DNA of 64,000 nt from Lachnospiraceae bacterium (GTDB taxonomy: Bacteria > Bacillota > Clostridia > Lachnospirales > Lachnospiraceae). A program made the translations under genes and the position numbers. Location: contig JAJQCZ010000025.1 in NCBI GenBank assembly GCA_021202465.1, positions 1-64,000 of the forward strand. Direction: 5' to 3'. Of this stretch, positions 27,601-34,508 are shown in pieces; the stretch's first letter is position 1, and the number at the start of each line of letters is the position of its first letter. A model generated the notes under the pieces. It was not told the DNA's origin, made no database searches, and saw only the letters and a program-made list of their open reading frames with translations.

Positions 27601-28643
27601 ACATAGGCGGCATACACAGGCTGCCCATAAGGAAGACCCGTATAGGTGGTTCCCGCTTCATAATAATAGGTAGAACTGCTGGCTCCCCAGCCCGTGATGG
27701 TCTTCAGGGGCGTCCAGGTAATCTCATGCTGCTGTCTGGCCCGCTTGACCATATTCCTCTGGCCGTCGGACACGGAGGAATCATTGAGGATCGACGTCGT
27801 CCCGCTGGAAGTCACCGCGTCCACGTCGTCCTCCTTCACGCCGGTCTCGGCATATTCCTCAGCATTCTCCTCGCAGACCTCACAGTCGTCGGCTTCCAGC
27901 GCCTCCGCCAGAGCGGTCACCGCGTCCACACCGTCGCCCAGCGTATATTTTTCCACCGCAGAGGCCGGATCGTCCCCGAACAGATCCCGGATGCGGGCCT
28001 GGTAATTCTCGCTGCCGATCTCCAGGAGCAGATAATCATCTGCCGTGTAGAAACTGGTCACACCCGTGGAGATGAGCTCTCCTTCCGCATAGAGAGTATA
28101 ATCCCACCTCGAGCCGGTCGCTGTGATGCAGCCGTAGTCCGTGGGAATAAAATGAACGATCTCCCCGTTCTCCTCCGTGAGCACGCTCGTCCCGTCCTCC
28201 CAGGTATAAAGATCGCCGTCTGACAGATAATAGAAGGTGAGATCGCTGCTCACATACATCTCCTCGATCTCCGCCGGGGTGGTGAAGCAGGTCGTCTTCG
28301 TCCCGGTGCTGACGTCATAACAGTAAACAGCGGAACCGGATCCCTTCTCCGTAGTATAATACACGCTGTCGTCGATCACATTGATGTTCGCGGCCGCATC
28401 CGAGGTGAGCTTTGTTTCACTGTCATCCTCCAGGGAGTAGAGGGCATTGCTCTTCTCTGTGTTCGCATAGTACACCACATCCCCGGATGCGTCGGAGGCC
28501 AGGACACCCCCGTTCAGAATGTTTTCGCTGCTGTTTCCCAGTTCCAGGGAAGCCGCCCGTACCGTCTCCGTCCCGCCCAACAGGAGCAGGCACAACGCCG
28601 CCGTGCAGAGGATCTTCCGTGTTCTCATTCTGTCTTTCTTCAT
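24624..28643 (-). CDS. Giant secreted NlpC/P60-like protein with Ig-like and eight Fn3 domains
   Basis: 1339 residues. Order: signal peptide (ending near VRAAS), a propeller-like N-terminal region (about 35-230) with DSVYYTT-type strands, a cysteine-peptidase domain (about 300-500) whose YYSCDCSSFVSW and GSHVVMVSDVG supply Cys and His as in NlpC/P60 or CHAP amidases, a Big_2 Ig-like domain (about 515-600), then eight Fn3-like repeats to the end. The last three repeats are an exact copy of the preceding three. It probably cuts peptidoglycan peptides and binds wall or surface polymers. GGGAG lies about 12 bases before the ATG. Divergent from the VanW gene. Confidence 0.88.
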   Translation of the reverse strand: MKKDRMRTRKILCTAALCLLLLGGTETVRAASLELGNSSENILNGGVLASDASGDVVYYANTEKSNALYSLEDDSETKLTSDAAANINVIDDSVYYTTEKGSGSAVYCYDVSTGTKTTCFTTPAEIEEMYVSSDLTFYYLSDGDLYTWEDGTSVLTEENGEIVHFIPTDYGCITATGSRWDYTLYAEGELISTGVTSFYTADDYLLLEIGSENYQARIRDLFGDDPASAVEKYTLGDGVDAVTALAEALEADDCEVCEENAEEYAETGVKEDDVDAVTSSGTTSILNDSSVSDGQRNMVKRARQQHEITWTPLKTITGWGASSSTYYYEAGTTYTGLPYGQPVYAAYVPWDASLDEFAAAVADVTSLMYTSKSTYNHTAPYYSCDCSSFVSWSWNLSSRQTTRTIASYATKVSSQSIYSVQIGDAFVLAGSHVVMVSDVGYDSDGDMVYVDIIEQTPPSTKLTRYGEGGNKTLSDLYSKYLGRSGTPYTLYRSKTRDSVTYTASSAVSLNGETGTGTITLSDTTLTLKAGKSSTLTYTSTASGTVTWKSSDTSVATVSSSGKVTAVAAGKATITLKVGSVSAKATVYVKPATVTLTSATATSDGGITVKWAAVTGADKYRLYRKTGDGAWETVTTTTSTSYTDTGLTALTTYTYTVRAYVTLDGTTYSSTIDQTGISATTRMEAPTLSSLTAVSTTSQKISWTKVSGAEGYRVYQKVNGSWKQLGNTTKTSYTIKSLTTGTTYTYTVRAYYTENGSTMLGSYDQTGLSAVCCPPDPVLSAAVCDDDGDITVTWEKVSGVTGYRIYRKTSGGSWKKVATVKGASTVSYTDTGLTSDTTYTYTVKAYKTVSGTNVWSSYDKTGVSATSAITLPDTPTLVSAVCDSYGTVTVTWNKVSNAAGYRVYRKVNGKWTKVSTRTKTSYTETGLTYGETYTYTVKAYRKVNGTTVWGSCDKSGISCTVEVAAPVISAVNVSTAGQAKVRWKSVSGVSGYRVYYKQVGGKWTAVGNVGSSVTTKTITGLTSGTNYYFAVRSYWKVDGTKYYSSYAKTTKARAVCCPPDPVLSAAVCDDDGDITVTWEKVSGVTGYRIYRKTSGGSWKKVATVKGASTVSYTDTGLTSDTTYTYTVKAYKTVSGTNVWSSYDKTGVSATSAITLPDTPTLVSAVCDSYGTVTVTWNKVSNAAGYRVYRKVNGKWTKVSTRTKTSYTETGLTYGETYTYTVKAYRKVNGTTVWGSCDKSGISCTVEVAAPVISAVNVSTAGQAKVRWKSVSGVSGYRVYYKQVGGKWTAVGNVGSSVTTKTITGLTSGTNYYFAVRSYWKVDGTKYYSSYAKTTKARTIK
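24637..26340. repeat. Exact tandem duplication, 2 x 852 bp
   Basis: 24637-25488 and 25489-26340 are the same at every stretch compared, and their translations (284 residues each) are identical. The unit equals three Fn3 repeats and keeps the reading frame. The unit border falls at AVCCPPDP in the protein. Confidence 0.93.
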
Positions 28644-28730
28644 TATAAATGTATCTCCCTGTCTTTCTCTACATACGGAACTCTTGCCTTATCTGCTTCA
28701 TTCCGGGGCTTTATCCGCCCCGTTCCTTTA

Positions 28731-28759
28731 AGCCTAACACGCTTCCCGGACGACGTCAA
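28731..28759 (-). promoter_or_regulatory. Likely promoter of the NlpC/Fn3 gene
   Basis: Minus strand TTGACG (28754-28759), 17-nt spacer, TAGGCT (28731-28736), about 88 bp before the start. The -10 is weak. Confidence 0.45.
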
Positions 28760-28846
28760 GAAAGTTCCTGCCTCTTCGTCAGAAATTCTGCCTCCGATGA
28801 ACCGGATACCGGCCTGAAGCAGCGCAGACTGAGCTTCGCAAAGTCG

Positions 28847-28875
28847 TTTGCAAAGATTTACAACTGTGCTATACT
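28847..28875 (+). promoter_or_regulatory. VanW gene promoter
   Basis: TTTGCA (28847-28852), 17-nt spacer, TATACT (28870-28875), about 55 bp before the start at 28931. Confidence 0.6.
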
Positions 28876-28930
28876 TACCCAATAGAATAACGTTTCATTT
28901 TGTCAGAACTGTATCATGGAGGAAAGATAG

Positions 28931-30472
28931 ATGAAAAAAAACACAGCAGCCGCCCTGCTTCTGGCAGGGATCACCCTGGCGGCCCTCGGCGGTCCGCGGG
29001 CGGTACAGGCCGCCGTACAGACGGATGACAGCACGGTCATCGAGGAGGGCGTCAGCGCCCGGGGCATCGACTTAAGCGGCCGGACCGCAGCGGAGGCCCG
29101 GGAACTTCTGGAAAATGAATTTCAGTCCATCGCCGCATCCACTCTCACCGTCACCTTTGACGAACAGAGCGCTAAGATCACGCCCGGCGAGCTGGGCCTC
29201 ACCTGGGATGTGGACACAGCCGTCGAGGAAGCGGCTTCTCTGGGCAAGAGCGGCCAGCTCATTGCCCGCTATAAGACACAGGCGGATCTGAAGGCTACCG
29301 GCGTCACGGTGGAGGTTTCCTATACCTATGACAGCGACGCAGTGACTGCCTTCGTCGAAGAGGAGGTCGCCGCCTACGATACGGAAGCCGTCGACGCCAC
29401 GCTGACGCGGGAGAACGGGAGCTTTGTCGTCACTGAGGAGACCAACGGTCTGGCGACTGACGTGGAGGCCACCGTCGAAGCCATCACGCAGACCCTGGAT
29501 AAATCTCTGTCCACGGAGATGACCGTCGCCGCCGTGGTGGAGGTGACAGAACCGGAGCGCACCGCGGAGGCGCTCTCCCAGGTGCAGGATGCGCTGGGAA
29601 CCTACAGCACCAGCTATTCCTTCAGCAGCTCCGCCCGGAAGACGAACATCCGTGTGGCCACGGAACGGCTTGACGGAGCGGTGCTGATGCCCGGGGAATC
29701 GCTCTCTGTCAGCGACACGATTCTCAGCCGCACGGCGGCCAACGGCTACGAACTGGCGCCCCAGTATGTGGACGGACAATCGGAGGATTCCTATGGCGGC
29801 GGCGTCTGCCAGGTCTCCACGACCCTGTACAATGCAGTGCTGCGCGCCGAACTGCAGGTCGACGAGAGACACCCTCACTCCATGGTCGTCTCCTACGTCC
29901 CCTATTCCTCTGATGCCGCCATCGCCGAAGGAAGCAAGGATTTCATTTTTACCAATGATTCGGAATATCCGATCTACATCGCCGCCACCGCCGACGGCGC
30001 GACCCTGACCTTTACGATCTACGGGAAGGAGACCCGGGACGCGAGCCGGACCATCGAATTCGTCTCCGAAACCCTTTCCTATACAACACCCGAGGCAACC
30101 GAGAAGGAAGACTCCAGCATGTACGAAGGCGAGACCCGTACCGAGGGTTCCGTTCACCCCGCCGTACGCTCTACGCTGACCAAGATTGTCTATGAAGACG
30201 GGGTCGAGGTCAGCCGGGAGGTGGTAAATTCGGATTCCTACCGCGGCTCCGGCCAGACCATCTACAAGGGCACGAAGAAGAAGGAAACGGAGACCACCGA
30301 GGCCGAAAAGGAGACTACGGAGGAAGAGACGACCACAAAGGAAAGTAAGAAGGAGACTACGAAAGCCGAAGAGGAGTCCACGACGAAGAGTAAGAAAGAA
30401 ACCACTGAGGCGGAGGAAGAAGCTGCCACGGAGAAGTCCGAAGAAGCCGCCACGGAGGACAGCGGCGAGTAG
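28931..30472 (+). CDS. Secreted VanW family protein with G5-like domain and charged tail
   Basis: 513 residues. A signal peptide (to about AVQAA, residue 28) precedes a region about 35-215 that looks like two PG_binding_4-type repeats, then the VanW domain (about 225-360; LMPGESLSVSDT, YGGGVCQVSTTLYNA, HSMVVSYVPY), a short G5-like domain (IVYEDGVEVSREVVNSDSYR), and a 60-residue Lys/Glu/Thr tail of KKETTEAEE-like units. VanW proteins are common in Clostridia and probably act at the cell wall; the family's role is not established despite its name. GGAGGAAAG precedes the ATG. Confidence 0.9.
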   Translation: MKKNTAAALLLAGITLAALGGPRAVQAAVQTDDSTVIEEGVSARGIDLSGRTAAEARELLENEFQSIAASTLTVTFDEQSAKITPGELGLTWDVDTAVEEAASLGKSGQLIARYKTQADLKATGVTVEVSYTYDSDAVTAFVEEEVAAYDTEAVDATLTRENGSFVVTEETNGLATDVEATVEAITQTLDKSLSTEMTVAAVVEVTEPERTAEALSQVQDALGTYSTSYSFSSSARKTNIRVATERLDGAVLMPGESLSVSDTILSRTAANGYELAPQYVDGQSEDSYGGGVCQVSTTLYNAVLRAELQVDERHPHSMVVSYVPYSSDAAIAEGSKDFIFTNDSEYPIYIAATADGATLTFTIYGKETRDASRTIEFVSETLSYTTPEATEKEDSSMYEGETRTEGSVHPAVRSTLTKIVYEDGVEVSREVVNSDSYRGSGQTIYKGTKKKETETTEAEKETTEEETTTKESKKETTKAEEESTTKSKKETTEAEEEAATEKSEEAATEDSGE

Positions 30473-30482
30473 AAATGTGCAT

Positions 30483-30516
30483 CGGGCAGGAGGCGAAATC
30501 ATTCGCCGCCTGCCCG
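30483..30516 (+). repeat. Hairpin after the VanW gene
   Basis: CGGGCAGG-GGCGAA with TTCGCC-CCTGCCCG around ATCA, two single-base bulges. No T-run follows, so it is not a classic terminator by itself; it stands about 60 bp before the true terminator and may stabilise the 3' end. Confidence 0.5.
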
Positions 30517-30577
30517 TCTGCGCCGGCCGCGTATGGCGTAAGCCATAAAACCCATTGCGCGGCCGTGTGCATCAAGG

Positions 30578-30625
30578 CTGAAAAATCCCGGGGCCGAAGA
30601 ATTCGGCAGCCCGGGATTTTTCAGC
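30578..30625. terminator. Bidirectional intrinsic terminator
   Basis: CTGAAAAATCCCGGG / CCCGGGATTTTTCAG stem with an internal CCGAAGAATTCGG hairpin. It can end the VanW transcript and the converging zinc-ribbon gene, whose stop is two bases away. Confidence 0.88.
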
Positions 30626-30626
30626 A

Positions 30627-31058
30627 TCACTGCATGTAGTCATTCAGATAACCGGTAAAAAGCTCCGCCAGCTCCTCTTCGTAGGGCTCCAGCGCAGCCA
30701 GACAGACGAGGAGGACCATCCCTGTGAGAAGCATCACCACGCCGAGGACGATGCCGACGATGGCCTGACCGCGCCGCCGTGAGCGGCTCCCCAGGATTCC
30801 GAAGGCGATGGCCGCCACGCTCAGAATGATCGTAATATAGGGCATCGTGACCGACACAATACTGAGGATGCCCAGGATCAGGGAAGCCCGCGCACAGCCC
30901 GCGCTGGCGAAGTGCTCCTCCTCCCGGTTCTTTCTCCTGTATTCTTCCTGCTCTCTCCGCCTCTGTTCCTGCGAATCGTAAGGCTCCACCGGTGTTCCGC
31001 AGTTTCCGCACACCAGCGCCTGCTCCGGCAGTTCCGCGCCGCATTTTCTGCACTTCAT
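30627..31058 (-). CDS. Zinc-ribbon membrane protein (DUF4190-like)
   Basis: 143 residues. It begins with a zinc ribbon (CRKCGAEL...CGNCGTP, residues 3-21), continues with an Arg/Glu-rich helix, and ends with two membrane segments (about 57-90 and 97-125) in the small-residue style of DUF4190 proteins (ASLILGILSIVS, GQAIVGIVLGVVMLL). These proteins are common in Gram-positives and have no known function. Its neighbours, hydrogenase and VanW genes, give no clue. Confidence 0.75.
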   Translation of the reverse strand: MKCRKCGAELPEQALVCGNCGTPVEPYDSQEQRRREQEEYRRKNREEEHFASAGCARASLILGILSIVSVTMPYITIILSVAAIAFGILGSRSRRRGQAIVGIVLGVVMLLTGMVLLVCLAALEPYEEELAELFTGYLNDYMQ

Positions 31059-31093
31059 ACTCAGCGCCTCCTGACACTATCCTGTTTTGCTAA

Positions 31094-32599
31094 TCACTCC
31101 AGTTCAATCTCCTCCAGCTCCTTCGGAGGAACCTGTCTCGTGGAGGTGCGGACCGATTTCTTCACCTCCATGGTTGCCTTATTGATGGGGATGATGGTCC
31201 CGGCTCCGGCGACGCAGCCGCCGGGGCAGCCCATGTCCTCGATCAGGCAGCCGTTCTTCTTGCCCGCCTTGGCCAGCATCAGCATCTTCTTGCAGTCAGC
31301 CAGACCCTCGGCGTGCTCGATCATCACGTCCTCCTCCGGATAATATTCGTTGATACACTTCTCGATGGCCGCCGCCACGCCGCCCGCGATGCCGTAGCCC
31401 CGGCCCGCACCGGTGGCATCGTGAATCTCCTGAGACGCCTCATAATTGTCAAAAGAAATCCCCTTCGCTGCAAAGATAGCGTCCAGCTCCTCAAAGGTGA
31501 TGACGAAGTCCACATCACTGCGCACGGACCGACGGGAGGCCTCCAGCTTCTTGGAGGCGCAGGGTCCGATGAAGACCACGCGGCAGTCCGGATATTTCTG
31601 TTTCACGGTCCGGGCTGTGGCCACCATGGGTGTCAGCGAGTTGGAGATGCTCTCGATGGTCTCCGGGAAATACAGCTTGGCCAGCATGGACCAGGACGGG
31701 CAGCACGAGGTCAGCAGGAAGGGCAGATCGCCGTGGAGCACCTCCTTCACATAATGATGTGCTTCTGTCACCGCGCCCATGTCGGCGCCCAGTGCCACCT
31801 CGAAGACATCCTTGAAACCGATCTCCAGCAGCGCTGCCTTGATATGCTTGGGGCTGGCCTTGGGGCCGAACTGTCCCACGTACGCCGGCGCGATAATGGC
31901 GATGATCTGATCACCCCGCTTCATGGCCTGAATCATCTGGAAGATCTGCGATTTGTCGGCAATGGCCCCGAAGGGGCAGTTCACCATGCACATCCCGCAG
32001 GAAACACATTTGTCCGGGTTAATCTTCGCGCGGCCCAGCTCGTCGCTCTCGATGGCACCCACGCCGCAGGCATCGGCGCAGGGGCGCGTCTGGTGCATGA
32101 TGGCGTCGTACGGGCAGACGGATTTGCAGCGCCCGCATTTGATGCACTTATTCTCATCAATGTGAGAACGGCCGTCCTTCATATAAATGGCATCCTTGGG
32201 GCACACCTCAATACAGGGGTGCGCCACACAGCCGCGGCAGCCGTCGCTGACCCAGTACCGCTTGGGCACGCAGGCGTCGCAGGTCGAGGGAATGACCTGC
32301 ATCAGCGGCGGTTCATAATATTTGTCAGCGATGTTGCTTTCCTCCAGGCCGCTGGTCAGATGCACCGGCTGATCCTCCGGACGCAGGCTCATGCCCATGG
32401 CCAGACGCACCCGCTCCGAGGAAATGGCCCGCTCTCTCCAGATGCTCTCCCGGTAGCGCGGCACATCGCCGGAGGAAATGATATAGGGGATGGCCTCGAT
32501 GTCACTCTTGATGTCCGTGGACTCGAACGCGACCCGCGCCACCTCGGTGAACACCTGCTTGCGCAGGCGCTTAACACTGGTATCCAATCCTCTTTCCAT
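31094..32599 (-). CDS. [FeFe]-hydrogenase, group B-like
   Basis: 501 residues from MERGLDTSV, chosen because AGGAGG lies 12 bases upstream and group-B proteins begin at this point. A Cys-rich front (CDACVPKRYW, CRGC, CIEVCP) and two 4Fe-4S ferredoxin modules (CIKCGRCKSVCP, CVSCGMCMVNCP) lead to the H-cluster domain. Its three motifs are TSCCPSW, GPCASKK and EDMGCPGGCVAGAG. The second differs from MPCxxK of group A, which fits group B (B1/B3). The physiological role of group B is not established; it could evolve or take up H2 with ferredoxin. Own promoter at 32726. Confidence 0.88.
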   Translation of the reverse strand: MERGLDTSVKRLRKQVFTEVARVAFESTDIKSDIEAIPYIISSGDVPRYRESIWRERAISSERVRLAMGMSLRPEDQPVHLTSGLEESNIADKYYEPPLMQVIPSTCDACVPKRYWVSDGCRGCVAHPCIEVCPKDAIYMKDGRSHIDENKCIKCGRCKSVCPYDAIMHQTRPCADACGVGAIESDELGRAKINPDKCVSCGMCMVNCPFGAIADKSQIFQMIQAMKRGDQIIAIIAPAYVGQFGPKASPKHIKAALLEIGFKDVFEVALGADMGAVTEAHHYVKEVLHGDLPFLLTSCCPSWSMLAKLYFPETIESISNSLTPMVATARTVKQKYPDCRVVFIGPCASKKLEASRRSVRSDVDFVITFEELDAIFAAKGISFDNYEASQEIHDATGAGRGYGIAGGVAAAIEKCINEYYPEEDVMIEHAEGLADCKKMLMLAKAGKKNGCLIEDMGCPGGCVAGAGTIIPINKATMEVKKSVRTSTRQVPPKELEEIELE

Positions 32600-32725
32600 A
32601 AATACAGTCAACCTCCTGTCCGGGATCCGTGTCCCGACTGCTCTTTCTCTTTTTTGTTCGATATTCAATAAGAATGCTTCGGGACGCCCGCAATCTCTTC
32701 CGGACCGCTGTCCCTTGTGTCATAC

Positions 32726-32754
32726 AGGATACATCAGGGAATGGGGCATTTCAA
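32726..32754 (-). promoter_or_regulatory. Promoter of the group-B hydrogenase gene
   Basis: Minus strand TTGAAA (32749-32754), 17-nt spacer, TATCCT (32726-32731) with TG directly before it, about 125 bp before the ATG at 32599. Confidence 0.6.
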
Positions 32755-32789
32755 GTATATTTTCTTCTTTCCTTCTTTTCCCGGAACGT

Positions 32790-34508
32790 TCACCACGCGG
32801 TGTGATCGGTGTGCAGAAGCCGGTGCGCCGTCTCCGACAGGGGCTCGCCCAGATAATCCCGGTACAGCTTCTGTACCTCCGGATTCTCATGGGAGAATCG
32901 CAGAGGGCTCTTCCGGTCGAGCGCATAGAGCTGTCCGCCCCGGCCGCAGGCCCATTCCTCCCCGTCATGAATGGGCTGTCCTCCGCCGCCGACGCAGCCG
33001 CCGGGACAGGCCATGACCTCCACAAAATCATAGCGGACTTCACCGCGGCGCAGCCGCTCGATCAGCTGACGGGCATTCTTCAGGCCGCTGACCACCGCCA
33101 CCCGGACCATCGTACCGGCCAGGTTAAATTCTCCCTCGCGCACGCCGGTTTGCTCCTGCCCACGGATCTCGCGGAAGGAATCCGGATCCGGATTCTTGTG
33201 ATGAAGCAGGAAATACGCGGAACGGAGGGCCGCCTCCATGACGCCGCCGGTGACGCCGAAGAGCGCCCCCGCCCCGGTGGCGGTTCCCAGCATGTCATCG
33301 AACGGCTCCTCCCGCAGGGCCTCCACCATGATCCGGTCGGCCCGGACCATGCGCGCCAGCTCCCGGGTCGTCAGCACACAATCCACATCCCGCCCCTCCG
33401 AGACATTGATGCCGGAAAGCGCCGCCTCCGCCTTCTTGGCCACACAGGGCATGACCGACACACTGAAGATCTTCTTCGGCGCGAGGCCTTCTTTTTCCGC
33501 AAAATATGTCTTCACCACGCTGCCAAACATCTGCTGAGGAGATTTGGCGGTAGAAAGCTGCTCCACCATGTCCGGATACTGCGTTTTCAGGAAACGCACC
33601 CAGCCGGGGCAGCAGGAGGTGAACAGGGGCTTTCCGCTCTCGCGGATCTCATCCAACCGCGCCAGCAGCTCGCTCCCCTCTTCCATAATCGTCAGATCCG
33701 CGGAAAAGTCCGTGTCAAAAACGTAATCGAAACCTAACCTATGCAGGGTCGCCACCAGCCGTCCCACGGTGGCCCGCTCCGCCGGGATTCCCAGGCTCTC
33801 CGCCCAGGCCGTGCGCACGGCGGGCGCCACCTGCACTACAGTCACGATCTCCGGATCTGCCATCGCCGCCAGGACCTCGTCATGATCCTCGCGCCCGTGG
33901 AGAGCGCCCACGGGGCAGTGCGTAATACACTGACCGCAGAGGACGCAGTTCGATTGTTCAATATCGCCGCTCCCCGCAACACCCACCGTCGTACGGGCGC
34001 CGGTATTGACAATGTCCCAGACGGACAGTCCCTGCACCTTATCGCAGATCTGTACACAGCGCATACATTTGATGCAGCGCTCCGCATGCCGGATCAGGGG
34101 AAAACGCGGGTTCCACGGCTCGGGACTCCAGTCATCCGGATACGGCGTCGAGGTGAGGCCCATGTCATTGGCGATCGCCTGCAGCGCACAGTTACCGCTC
34201 CGCATACAGATCGCACAGCGGCTGTCATGCTGCGAGAGGATCAGCTGCACGTTCGTCCGTCGGGCCGCCCGCACCCGGGGGCTGTTGGTGAGAATCTCCA
34301 TCCCCTCCTGCGCCACATTGTTGCAGGAGGTGATCAGCTTCTCTTTGCCCGCCAGCTCCACCAGGCAGACGCGGCAGGCAGCGATCTCGTTGATCTCCTT
34401 CAGATAGCACAGATGAGGAATCCGGATCCCCACGGAGGCCGCCGCCTCCATCACCGTCGTCCCCTCGGGGACCGACACCGGAATGTGATCGATCATCAGA
34501 TTTACCAT
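32790..34508 (-). CDS. [FeFe]-hydrogenase catalytic subunit, group A, NADH/NADPH-linked type
   Basis: 572 residues, the size of HndD/HydA-type subunits. Order: an N-terminal 2Fe-2S domain (cysteines in PHLCYL, ACRVCL, SCNN), a His-ligated 4Fe-4S site (HDSRCAICMRSGNC), two 4Fe-4S sites (CIKCMRCVQIC, CVLCGQCITHC), the H-cluster (TSCCPGW, MPCVAKK, MACPGGCVGGGG) and a C-terminal small-subunit helix (NPEVQKLYRDYLG). It interconverts H2 with protons and electrons. The start ATG sits inside the stop of the upstream flavoprotein gene (ATGGTAA), so the two are made together. GGGAG precedes the start. Confidence 0.93.
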   Translation of the reverse strand: MVNLMIDHIPVSVPEGTTVMEAAASVGIRIPHLCYLKEINEIAACRVCLVELAGKEKLITSCNNVAQEGMEILTNSPRVRAARRTNVQLILSQHDSRCAICMRSGNCALQAIANDMGLTSTPYPDDWSPEPWNPRFPLIRHAERCIKCMRCVQICDKVQGLSVWDIVNTGARTTVGVAGSGDIEQSNCVLCGQCITHCPVGALHGREDHDEVLAAMADPEIVTVVQVAPAVRTAWAESLGIPAERATVGRLVATLHRLGFDYVFDTDFSADLTIMEEGSELLARLDEIRESGKPLFTSCCPGWVRFLKTQYPDMVEQLSTAKSPQQMFGSVVKTYFAEKEGLAPKKIFSVSVMPCVAKKAEAALSGINVSEGRDVDCVLTTRELARMVRADRIMVEALREEPFDDMLGTATGAGALFGVTGGVMEAALRSAYFLLHHKNPDPDSFREIRGQEQTGVREGEFNLAGTMVRVAVVSGLKNARQLIERLRRGEVRYDFVEVMACPGGCVGGGGQPIHDGEEWACGRGGQLYALDRKSPLRFSHENPEVQKLYRDYLGEPLSETAHRLLHTDHTAW

